This document shows, one piece after another, positions 1 through 5,353 of a DNA stretch of 5,407 bases (positions are counted from its first letter, which is position 1; every line of letters begins with the position of its first letter). The notes below the pieces were generated by a model. That model was given only the letters and a program-made list of their open reading frames with translations, ran no database searches and was not told the origin of the DNA. A program made the translations under genes and the position numbers. This stretch comes from Bacteroidales bacterium (GTDB taxonomy: Bacteria; Bacteroidota; Bacteroidia; Bacteroidales; ML635J-15): assembly GCA_028701945.1 (NCBI GenBank), contig JAQVPT010000249.1, positions 1 to 5,407 of the forward strand. The letters run 5' to 3'.

Positions 1-535
1 ACCAAATAAGTTCTCCTTCAGGTACAGAAAGATTTATTTTGATTTTATCAGCTTGTCCCAAACTACCAGTTGCAATTACTATCCATAAACCAAAGTGACT
101 AATGAAGAAAAATACATTTCGAATATTTAGTGGAATCAAACGCTTCATTGTAGCCGACCCCAAAGTAATCAACATGTACAAGCTCGAAAATGCATATAGC
201 CAAGTTTCAATCACTTTATCAAATCCCAAAGCAGAAATAATACCTTTACCGCTACCATCCTGATGCGTTAAGACCATAATAATCACCAGCAGTGTAAATA
301 ATGAAATAGAGCTTATTGCGGCATATCCAGAATATAGAAACTTTACAAACTTCTTGTCCCTCAAAAACAAATGTAAGGCAATAATTGTCCCAAGTAACTG
401 AATAATAACAATTAGATTAACAGGGAATTTAAAATATTGTAAAGGAAACGAATCAAAAGATAACTGCAAAGCACATCCCAATAAAATTAAAACCGCTGGG
501 ATTATTAAAGAAGCATTTCTGTAAGCATTATTCAT
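1..535 (-). CDS. ResB/CcsB-like cytochrome c biogenesis membrane protein, N-terminal part (cut by window edge)
   Basis: I read this frame directly from the minus strand. ATG is at 535-533, 178 codons are open, and the frame runs off the left edge, so the C-terminus is missing. The start is fixed by an in-frame TAA 18 bases upstream with no other start codon between. The protein is strongly hydrophobic, with likely membrane segments near residues 9-26, 38-58, 70-90, 111-129 and 141-158. The last contains the stretch SHFGLW (146-151), followed by GSLGQAD (157-163), which resembles the ResB/CcsB-like proteins encoded after nrfHA in Bacteroidota. In System II maturation, such proteins work with CcsA to deliver heme to the outside of the membrane and attach it to CXXCH motifs. 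Its position 120 bases after nrfA fits a role in maturing NrfH and NrfA. The family call rests on remembered similarity and context; a different polytopic respiratory protein is possible but less likely. Confidence 0.72.
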   Translation of the reverse strand, partial: MNNAYRNASLIIPAVLILLGCALQLSFDSFPLQYFKFPVNLIVIIQLLGTIIALHLFLRDKKFVKFLYSGYAAISSISLFTLLVIIMVLTHQDGSGKGIISALGFDKVIETWLYAFSSLYMLITLGSATMKRLIPLNIRNVFFFISHFGLWIVIATGSLGQADKIKINLSVPEGELIW

Positions 536-655
536 TCTAAAATAATCAAATTATTCATAATATATTTTACAGCACTGATGAGTTTTATCCTGCGATATTA
601 TAATTGTGTATTGTAAACTAATTGATTCAGGTAAAATTAACAACCCAGTAAATCA
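536..655 (-). other. nrfA to ccsB-like intergenic spacer
   Basis: This 120-base AT-rich gap separates the nrfA stop from the downstream biogenesis gene. I saw no TAnnTTTG promoter element in the minus direction, no strong hairpin with a T tract, and no small reading frame that looks coding. The simplest reading is that the two genes are co-transcribed, although the gap is long enough to hold a weak promoter or a processing site. Confidence 0.4.
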
Positions 656-2167
656 TTATTTAATTCGTTTAGGTTCGGGCATTTTACTCTCACGTTCTTT
701 TGCAATTGCAAGCCAATTAGGTAGTTTCTTTTCTAACCACTCATCTTTATCAGATTGCAATTTTATCATATCGAGACCGATGTATTCTTGAGCTTTTGCT
801 TTAGTGCTTAAATCTGGCATTTCAACAGCTTTATTATAATCAAGATTCGCTAATAATCGGGCAATTTCGATACGTGCGTGTGAAGTTTTTTCAATTCCGG
901 AAGATACAATCCGCAAGCATTCAACCGGCGAATGAAAACTACCACCATGACTTGCAGCAACATAATCCCATCTCCATTGTGCAGCACGCAAATACTTGTG
1001 TATCGGTATTAATTGTTCGTTAGTTGCGCCAAGTTCAATGGCATAAGCTGTTTCGATATGAGCTGTAACAAGAAGGTCTTCCAACAATATCTTTTGCTGA
1101 TAAACTTTATCTTGTCTGTCGTAAACGTTTGCGATAAGCTCCTCTTTTGATTCTCTGTGACAAACCATGCAAGAGTTTTCGATATTATTTAGAGGGCTTT
1201 GAACCTGATGATCGGTAACTTTCTGAGATCCTTCTCTAACATAAGGCATGTGGCAGTCGGCACACGAAACTCCTCTGGCATAATGAACCCCAGTAGTAAA
1301 AAGCTCATAATCAGGATGTTGGGCTTTAATTATAGGTGTTTTACTAAGTTGGTGTATCCAATCAGAAAATTCATAAGTATCGTAATATTCTTCTACAGCT
1401 TCAAGACTCATTCCATTGTCCCAAGGGAAAGTAACATATTTTCCTTCACCTTTAAAGTAGTATTCGACATGACATTGTGCACAAGCTAAACTTCTTCTTT
1501 CGTTCAGAGTTGATAACATTATATCTTTACCTTGTCTTTCGAACGCCTCAATTAAAGGAACTTGTTTAACTTTTAGTGTCATATCCTCGGCGTTATGACA
1601 GTTTGCACAACCTATTGGATTTACAATTTCGGAAAGCATTCCCGACCAAGGAGTTTTAAAGAATTTTTCTGCTCCTATATCGTTAATTACTCGTGGCACA
1701 TCAGGGCTTTTACATGTCCAACAACTTGCAGTTTGCATATCAGGAGTATCTTCATCAGGTGCACCTGTTCGCAAAATATTATGAATATCGTTAATAGCAT
1801 AAATATGTCCTCGAGGTTGATTGTACTCTCTCGAAAACGAATATCCAGCAAACAATATTACAAGTCGAGGGTCTTCGCCTAATGCGTCTCTAAAAGCACT
1901 ACCATTGTATTTTGAGGTATAACTTGTATCTGCCATTCTCTGATAAGTTTCATACTCACGAGGATAAGCTTTACCCCACATTTCGTTGCGAGGTTCAAAT
2001 TCATTTAACTCATATAAAGGTACATTTAGTAATGTCGCTTCTGTTCTCCTTTGAAATATGGAAGACGCTAAAATTCCTAACACAAAGACAATTGCGGTAG
2101 TCCCTAAAAATAAAACCCAGCCCATCCATGGCTTTTTTTCAATTAGATTACGTAAGTTAAATTTCAT
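656..2167 (-). CDS. nrfA: Cytochrome c nitrite reductase, pentaheme catalytic subunit NrfA
   Basis: NrfA reduces nitrite to ammonium with six electrons outside the cytoplasmic membrane, taking electrons from NrfH. The 503-residue product has all family hallmarks. The active-site heme motif is C149-W-T-C152-K153, with lysine instead of histidine as ligand, and four CXXCH motifs start at C187, C229, C302 and C333. By comparison with the Wolinella and E. coli enzymes, E235 and Y236 after heme 3, together with K281 and Q283 in KAQH, form the calcium site. Y236, H284 and R133 (in RTGAP) match the catalytic Tyr, His and Arg. H121, H295, H320 and H412 are the best candidates for the four distal heme ligands. 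Residues about 14-38 form a hydrophobic signal or membrane anchor preceded by a basic segment. Length is normal and nothing essential is missing. The gene lies 43 bases after nrfH, without a visible promoter of its own. The identification is very secure. Confidence 0.98.
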   Translation of the reverse strand: MKFNLRNLIEKKPWMGWVLFLGTTAIVFVLGILASSIFQRRTEATLLNVPLYELNEFEPRNEMWGKAYPREYETYQRMADTSYTSKYNGSAFRDALGEDPRLVILFAGYSFSREYNQPRGHIYAINDIHNILRTGAPDEDTPDMQTASCWTCKSPDVPRVINDIGAEKFFKTPWSGMLSEIVNPIGCANCHNAEDMTLKVKQVPLIEAFERQGKDIMLSTLNERRSLACAQCHVEYYFKGEGKYVTFPWDNGMSLEAVEEYYDTYEFSDWIHQLSKTPIIKAQHPDYELFTTGVHYARGVSCADCHMPYVREGSQKVTDHQVQSPLNNIENSCMVCHRESKEELIANVYDRQDKVYQQKILLEDLLVTAHIETAYAIELGATNEQLIPIHKYLRAAQWRWDYVAASHGGSFHSPVECLRIVSSGIEKTSHARIEIARLLANLDYNKAVEMPDLSTKAKAQEYIGLDMIKLQSDKDEWLEKKLPNWLAIAKERESKMPEPKRIK

Positions 2168-2210
2168 ATTTGCCTGTTTTTATTTTTATTTTATGCTTTC
2201 TTTTTAATAT

Positions 2211-2783
2211 TTACTTAATCCACTCAGGTACTGGAGACTTTGGAGCAGGTACTTCAGCCCAAGGTGTTGCTGTCAGACTTCTTACTGTTCCATGTGGGAC
2301 TTCTTTATGACAATCCCAGCATTTTTTACCATTACCCTCTACGGTTTCCTTATATGTTACATTAGCTTTTACCATTTCGGTTAATTCGCCATGGCATCTA
2401 ATACAGTTTTCCATAACTACCGTATTGCCTGGGGTGCGTATTCGAATACTTTGCTTATATGTTCGTGCAGTAAAAATTGCTGAATGTCGCATACCGTCCA
2501 TTGCTTTAAAATAGTAGGTGCGAAAAACATTATCTTGTGGTACATGACAATCGTTACAAGTTGCATATTCACGATGCGAAGAATGTCTCCATGTAACATA
2601 TTGAGTTGTCATCACATGGCAATTAATACAAGTTGCAGGATCATCCGACAGATAAGACCAAGCTCGTGAAACATAAAAATTATATAATCCAACGCCACAT
2701 AATGTACCAAGAACTATTATAACAGGTAGTTTCCACTTTGTTGGTGGTAAAATTGAAGTTATTATTTTTTTTATCTGTAACAT
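2211..2783 (-). CDS. nrfH: Cytochrome c nitrite reductase, tetraheme membrane subunit NrfH
   Basis: NrfH is the NapC/NirT-family quinol dehydrogenase that anchors NrfA to the membrane and passes electrons from menaquinol to it. The 190-residue protein has one N-terminal membrane helix at about residues 18-36 and four heme motifs: C52-INC-H56, C76-NDC-H80, C127-IRC-H131 and C155-WDC-H159. The first continues as CHVM, placing M58 in the CXXCHXM arrangement in which NrfH uses methionine as a heme 1 ligand. The segment FKAMDGMRH (92-100) matches the conserved Lys/Asp/His block near the quinol site, and YKQSIRIR (109-116) is also family-like. Length agrees with known NrfH proteins of roughly 160-190 residues. 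The next ATG codons lie beyond the first heme motif, so ATG at 2783 is the only sensible start of that type. That codon sits inside a perfect palindrome, described separately. It is the first gene of the nrf operon. Confidence 0.97.
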   Translation of the reverse strand: MLQIKKIITSILPPTKWKLPVIIVLGTLCGVGLYNFYVSRAWSYLSDDPATCINCHVMTTQYVTWRHSSHREYATCNDCHVPQDNVFRTYYFKAMDGMRHSAIFTARTYKQSIRIRTPGNTVVMENCIRCHGELTEMVKANVTYKETVEGNGKKCWDCHKEVPHGTVRSLTATPWAEVPAPKSPVPEWIK

Positions 2784-2791
2784 TTGTTACA
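2776..2791. promoter_or_regulatory. 16-base perfect palindrome over the nrfH start; candidate Crp/Fnr-type operator
   Basis: The plus strand reads TGTAACATTTGTTACA, a perfect dyad that can be written TGTAA-N6-TTACA. That is the half-site length and spacing of Crp/Fnr-family sites. Members of this family (for example HcpR-like or DNR/NNR-like regulators) commonly control nitrogen-oxide respiration genes, so a site at nrfH is sensible. What is odd is the location: the dyad includes the ATG of nrfH and the end of a TAnnTTTG element. This would suit repression better than classical activation, unless transcription starts elsewhere. The regulator is not encoded in this window and its identity is inferred. 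Confidence 0.5.
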
Positions 2792-2797
2792 AATATA
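2790..2797 (-). promoter_or_regulatory. Possible -7 promoter element (TATATTTG) of the nrf operon
   Basis: Read on the minus strand this is TATATTTG, an exact match to the Bacteroidota -7 consensus TAnnTTTG. It ends 6 bases before the nrfH ATG, so a transcript starting from it would have almost no leader. No clear TTTG -33 element lies 19-21 bases upstream. In DNA this AT-rich, such matches arise often by chance, so the element is only a candidate. Confidence 0.3.
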
Positions 2798-2812
2798 AAG
2801 TAAATTTTATTA

Positions 2813-3022
2813 GTGCTGTATGTGTGTCTAAAATTTAGAATGATTCTTTATAAGAATTTTTTATTAATAATTCAATCTGCAATTATTCGAAGGTATTTAG
2901 CTAAAAAACCAAAATTTAAATCTGCACAGGAGTTGATAACGGTGGTTAATTTAATGAAACAAACAAAGAATCATTTGTCGGAGCTTTATCTTTGTGATTT
3001 GAAGAATGGTAAAACTTATTGA
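2813..3022 (+). CDS. Small hypothetical protein or gene fragment of unknown function
   Basis: This is an open frame of 69 codons on the plus strand, divergent from nrfH and starting 30 bases from its start codon. A second ATG at 2840 would give a 60-residue product. The predicted protein is basic, with several hydrophobic residues early (ILYKNFLLIIQ from residue 11) and a Lys-rich middle, ending in DLKNGKTY. I recognise no family. Codon choice looks plausible for the AT-rich genome, with no rare-codon run, and it is the only frame in this gap that does not lie over a known gene. It has no convincing ribosome binding site or promoter and no continuation in other frames downstream. It may be a real small protein, the remnant of a longer decayed gene, or chance. 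Confidence 0.3.
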   Translation: MLYVCLKFRMILYKNFLLIIQSAIIRRYLAKKPKFKSAQELITVVNLMKQTKNHLSELYLCDLKNGKTY

Positions 3023-3031
3023 CATAAAGAA

Positions 3032-3047
3032 CCATTAACCCATTAAC
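3032..3047. repeat. Tandem duplication of an 8-base unit
   Basis: CCATTAAC occurs twice back to back just downstream of the small plus-strand reading frame. Two copies are too few to infer a function. It may be a small slippage duplication in non-coding DNA. Confidence 0.5.
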
Positions 3048-3156
3048 AAACAAGTCTATTTATACTTACAAAAGGTCAAGAAGTGCTTATCGCAGCTTGA
3101 AAAAACAACATCCCGTGGTTATCCATCTGGTCTGATTATTATGAACTTAAAATACC

Positions 3157-3195
3157 CAATACAACTAAATTGTTATAATCTTACGGGTTGTATTG
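3157..3195. repeat. 9-base inverted repeat with 21-base loop; possible terminator of the recF transcript
   Basis: CAATACAAC at 3157-3165 is matched by its exact reverse complement at 3187-3195. On the minus strand it lies about 70 bases past the stop of the HAD gene and is followed by GGGTATTTTAAG. It could therefore form a loose hairpin at the end of the recF-lipocalin-HAD transcript. The long loop and lack of a real T tract make it a weak terminator candidate. Confidence 0.35.
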
Positions 3196-3196
3196 C

Positions 3197-3259
3197 TATG
3201 TGCTGAGCATGTTGAGCTAAGCGGAACGATTTAGTGAGCCGTTGCATTGAGCCGTGCTC
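3197..3259. repeat. GC-richer, TGAGC-repeating intergenic segment; possible REP-like element
   Basis: This segment is about half G+C, clearly higher than its flanks. It contains TGAGC four times, starting at 3204, 3213, 3235 and 3248. TGAGCCGT is repeated exactly at 3235-3242 and 3248-3255. There is a near-palindrome at 3202-3217 (12 of 16 positions symmetric), and GAGCA at 3205-3209 can pair with TGCTC at 3255-3259. Short, GC-rich, partly palindromic units between genes are typical of dispersed REP-like repeats. Whether other copies exist cannot be seen from one window. Confidence 0.4.
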
Positions 3260-3268
3260 TTTTTTTTT
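3249..3268 (+). terminator. Weak intrinsic-terminator-like hairpin with T tract
   Basis: GAGC at 3249-3252 and GCTC at 3256-3259 can pair around a 3-base loop, and nine T residues follow at 3260-3268. The orientation suits plus-strand transcription coming through the 2784-3259 gap, stopping it before it runs antisense into the HAD gene. The stem is only 4 base pairs, and the T tract overlaps the HAD stop codon, so the call is tentative. Confidence 0.35.
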
Positions 3269-3704
3269 AGAACAATCGTTTAAAAATGCCCTTTTTCTTG
3301 TTTGTTGGATTTTCTTGAGATTTAGATTCTTGTTTATTGTTTGGTGAATTGGGTATAAGAATTTCACGAATTTTATCCCAGCCTATAAATCCACCGATAT
3401 TTCTGTCATCAATAAAAATATCCACATCTACTTTGCGACTGATATACTTATTAAATTCTTCATCAGGAAAGCTTTCATTTGCAGCGTAAAACATAATGCC
3501 GTGGTCAATACAAAAATCAACAGCAGCCTGCAAGTCTATGCCATCTCGCACTGTCCATAGTATTAGTTTATGACCATTTTCCTGCAACTCACGTAAAACT
3601 TCAAAAGCACCTGGAATAATTTCTCCGATATCAGGATACTTGTGTTCTACTATAGTTCCGTCAAAGTCAACAGCAATTTTATATATTGGTATATCTGACT
3701 CCAT
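3267..3704 (-). CDS. Small HAD-superfamily phosphatase-like protein
   Basis: This 145-residue protein has the HAD catalytic core and little else. Motif I is D13-F-D15-G-T17, giving the nucleophile and general acid Asp pair. Motif II is probably T51 in LWTVRDG, motif III probably K91, and motif IV is the D99-D100 pair in FIDDR, which would bind magnesium. There is no room for a large cap domain, so the active site would be open, as in HAD phosphatases acting on larger or protein-bound substrates. The substrate cannot be told from the sequence. Residues about 120-145 form a polar, Lys-rich tail (ending KKKGIFKRLF) not needed for the fold. No signal peptide is seen, so it is cytoplasmic. It starts 1 base after the stop of the lipocalin-like gene, which implies translational coupling. 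Superfamily assignment is firm; cellular role is unknown. Confidence 0.88.
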   Translation of the reverse strand: MESDIPIYKIAVDFDGTIVEHKYPDIGEIIPGAFEVLRELQENGHKLILWTVRDGIDLQAAVDFCIDHGIMFYAANESFPDEEFNKYISRKVDVDIFIDDRNIGGFIGWDKIREILIPNSPNNKQESKSQENPTNKKKGIFKRLF

Positions 3705-3705
3705 G

Positions 3706-4140
3706 CTATTGTTTTGCTTTATACATATAGGCTTTGGAGTTTACGGAGCTTGGTTCTTCTGGTGCTAAAATTAATTTATCTTCGGTTAATTTTACTATTC
3801 TGGTTTTCGATATCTTACTGTCTCCATTAAGCTTTAATAATATAAACTCTCCATTATCTGAGACACTCCATGTCCCTTCACGTTCTCCTTCGAAACCTTT
3901 TTTATAATATTTGTTTCCAGACTTAAATTGTACCTCTGTAATTGCAATTATTTCAGGCATTTTTTGCCTAACAATTTCCTCATATTCAGGACTTAGATTA
4001 ATACTGCTGATGTCGAGCGAGTCAACTTTCCACGTACCTTTAAGCATTTTTGAATATTCGGACTTAATGTCTTTTTGTGAAAAGCTTATTGTTGCGATTG
4101 CGATAAATAAGATACTCAATAAAAAATTTAATTTATTCAT
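3706..4140 (-). CDS. Secreted lipocalin-like small protein
   Basis: The 144-residue product begins with a clear signal peptide. A short basic start is followed by a hydrophobic stretch at residues 5-20, and SFS-Q at 19-22 suggests cleavage after S21. No lipobox cysteine is present, so it should be released to the periplasm rather than lipidated. The mature part has LKGTW at 33-37 and a second GTW at 89-91, followed by alternating hydrophobic strands (FILLKL, RIVKLTEDKLIL). This resembles the lipocalin-like beta-barrel proteins common in Bacteroidota, where a GTW motif begins the first strand. The ligand and role are unknown. Its ATG lies inside the last codons of recF and overlaps them by 8 bases, so expression is probably coupled to recF. 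It sits 1 base before the HAD gene. Fold assignment is by motif and pattern only. Confidence 0.75.
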   Translation of the reverse strand: MNKLNFLLSILFIAIATISFSQKDIKSEYSKMLKGTWKVDSLDISSINLSPEYEEIVRQKMPEIIAITEVQFKSGNKYYKKGFEGEREGTWSVSDNGEFILLKLNGDSKISKTRIVKLTEDKLILAPEEPSSVNSKAYMYKAKQ

Positions 4141-5242
4141 AATTAGTTACGGTTTTATTGTTTGACAAATTTACTATTTTATGTTTAATATCCAATTCGT
4201 TTAAAATGTTTGGCATACGCGAATAACTTGTGTCTGTAATAAATATTTGACCAAAATTTTCATCTGAAACTAGTCCTGTAATCACTTTTACTCGTTTTTT
4301 ATCCAACTTATCAAAGATGTCGTCTAATAGCAAAATTGGAGCCAAATTAATTTTTGACTTAATATAGTCGAACTGAGTAAGTTTTAGACTGATAACAAAA
4401 GTTTTCTGTTGTCCTTGTGAACCAAATCTTTTTATTGGGTTCTCTCCTAGTAAAAAATCAAAATCATCTTTATGTACTCCGACATTTGTAAAACCTAAAA
4501 ACTTGTCTCTATCGATCGACGCCGATAATTTTTCAGCAAAATCGTCTTCAAGCAAATGAGAACTATATTTAAGGCTTACATTTTCCATATTATTTGAAAT
4601 AAGGCTATAATATTTTTGAAAAATCTCGCTTGTATCTGTAATAAAACTATTACGTGCTTTAAAAATCTTTTCTCCAAATTCGACTAGTTGCATATCCCAT
4701 ATCTCGAGCTCTTCCATATCAAGATGTCGGGTTTTGTAATAGTTTTTTAATATCTGGTTACGTTGTTCTAAAATATGATTGTATGAAATTAATGTTTGTA
4801 AATAATTCTTATCAAATTGTGAAATTATGGTGTCAACAAATTTGCGTCTTACATCGCTGCCTGCATGAATTAGATTCGAATCGTAAGGTGTAGTATAAAC
4901 AACAGGAAGAAATCCGATATGTTCGCTTAGTTTTTGATATTCAGCACCATTCTTCTTAAACGACTTCTTTTTATCTTTCTGAAAAGCACAGCTTATTTTC
5001 TCTTCATTATCAAGACGAGAAAAATCTCCGTTTATCAAAAAAAAGTCTTCATCGTCTTTAATGTTTTGCCGATCGCTTAAATTAACAAAACTTTTACAAA
5101 ACGATAAATAGTGTATGCTGTCTAAAATGTTTGTTTTTCCAATTCCATTATCCCCTATAAAACAATTAACTTTGTCGCATAGGTCAATGTCGAATGTGTC
5201 AAAATTCTTAAAGTTAATTAGTGATAAATTTTTTAAAAACAT
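4133..5242 (-). CDS. recF: DNA replication/repair ATPase RecF
   Basis: RecF is a cytoplasmic SMC-like ABC ATPase that binds gapped DNA and, with RecO and RecR, helps load RecA at stalled forks and single-strand gaps. The 369-residue product has the usual length. It opens with the typical beta strand LSLINFKNF (6-14), then Walker A GDNGIGKT (30-37, catalytic K36). The middle part (about 110-230) is the helical lever-arm region without a long coiled coil, as in RecF. Next come GVHKDDFDF (255-263), the ABC signature FGSQGQQK (273-280), Walker B ILLLDDIF (303-310, D307 and D308) and the D-loop DKLD (311-314). ATG at 5242 matches the usual RecF N-terminus, and no in-frame start exists before an upstream stop. 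recF begins a tight gene set with the lipocalin-like and HAD genes. All key residues are present. Confidence 0.97.
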   Translation of the reverse strand: MFLKNLSLINFKNFDTFDIDLCDKVNCFIGDNGIGKTNILDSIHYLSFCKSFVNLSDRQNIKDDEDFFLINGDFSRLDNEEKISCAFQKDKKKSFKKNGAEYQKLSEHIGFLPVVYTTPYDSNLIHAGSDVRRKFVDTIISQFDKNYLQTLISYNHILEQRNQILKNYYKTRHLDMEELEIWDMQLVEFGEKIFKARNSFITDTSEIFQKYYSLISNNMENVSLKYSSHLLEDDFAEKLSASIDRDKFLGFTNVGVHKDDFDFLLGENPIKRFGSQGQQKTFVISLKLTQFDYIKSKINLAPILLLDDIFDKLDKKRVKVITGLVSDENFGQIFITDTSYSRMPNILNELDIKHKIVNLSNNKTVTNYE

Positions 5243-5259
5243 GTGTAAATCATTTATTA

Positions 5260-5267
5260 CAAAACTA
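5260..5267 (-). promoter_or_regulatory. Candidate proximal -7 element (TAGTTTTG) for recF
   Basis: On the minus strand this reads TAGTTTTG, matching TAnnTTTG, and ends 17 bases before the recF ATG. No good TTTG -33 element is found at the expected distance. It competes with the more distal candidate at 5325-5332. Confidence 0.25.
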
Positions 5268-5278
5268 ATAAAAATTCA

Positions 5279-5292
5279 GGGTGGTCTAACCC
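5279..5292. other. Short GC-rich hairpin in the probable recF leader
   Basis: GGGT at 5279-5282 pairs with ACCC at 5289-5292 around a 6-base loop, in a local run of G and C that stands out in this AT-rich region. If recF transcription starts near 5320, the hairpin lies in the 5' leader, 37 or more bases before the start codon. The stem is short and no T tract follows in either direction, so a terminator role is not supported. Confidence 0.3.
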
Positions 5293-5320
5293 CCTATAAA
5301 TCGGACAATTTAATAACCAC

Positions 5321-5353
5321 ATTGCAAACATACTAAAAAAAACTATATGTTTG
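5321..5353 (+). promoter_or_regulatory. Candidate plus-strand promoter facing off the right edge
   Basis: TATGTTTG at 5346-5353 matches the Bacteroidota -7 consensus TAnnTTTG. ATTG at 5321-5324 is a three-of-four match to the -33 TTTG element, with a 21-base spacer. Transcription would start near 5358 and run rightwards out of the window, divergent from recF. The gene it would serve is not visible, because the remaining bases to 5407 contain no long open frame. Confidence 0.4.
5325..5332 (-). promoter_or_regulatory. Candidate distal -7 element (TATGTTTG) for recF
   Basis: Minus-strand TATGTTTG matches TAnnTTTG. A transcript from here would start near 5320 and have a leader of about 80 bases before recF. 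A -33 TTTG at the right distance is not evident. The element is the mirror image of the plus-strand element at 5346-5353. Confidence 0.3.

Noticed and set aside
1199..1882. Plus-strand open frames of about 95 codons opposite nrfA (1199-1489 and 1595-1882)
   Set aside because: They lie antisense to a gene with all five heme motifs intact, show no recognisable domain, and their composition is what the complement of nrfA would give. The shorter frames at 606-791 and 1912-2100 are rejected for the same reason.
2417..2669. Other-frame openings within nrfH (2417-2599 minus, 2484-2669 plus)
   Set aside because: They overlap the tetraheme coding sequence in another frame or strand, and their Cys/His content only mirrors the heme codons.
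3023..3196. Possible decayed gene or transposase remnant between the small frame and the repeat segment
   Set aside because: I translated the plus frames and looked at the minus strand; all are interrupted by frequent stops and no recognisable protein fragment appears.
3173..3367. Minus-strand 64-codon frame overlapping the end of the HAD gene
   Set aside because: It overlaps the Lys-rich tail of the HAD gene in another frame and runs into the TGAGC repeat segment. There is no domain and no start context.
3911..4165. Plus-strand frame opposite the lipocalin-like gene
   Set aside because: It is antisense to a gene with a clear signal peptide and motifs; the hydrophobic appearance comes from the complementary strand.
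5115..5336. Plus-strand 73-codon frame across the recF start region
   Set aside because: It is largely antisense to the Walker A region of recF, and the rest lies in the candidate promoter region.
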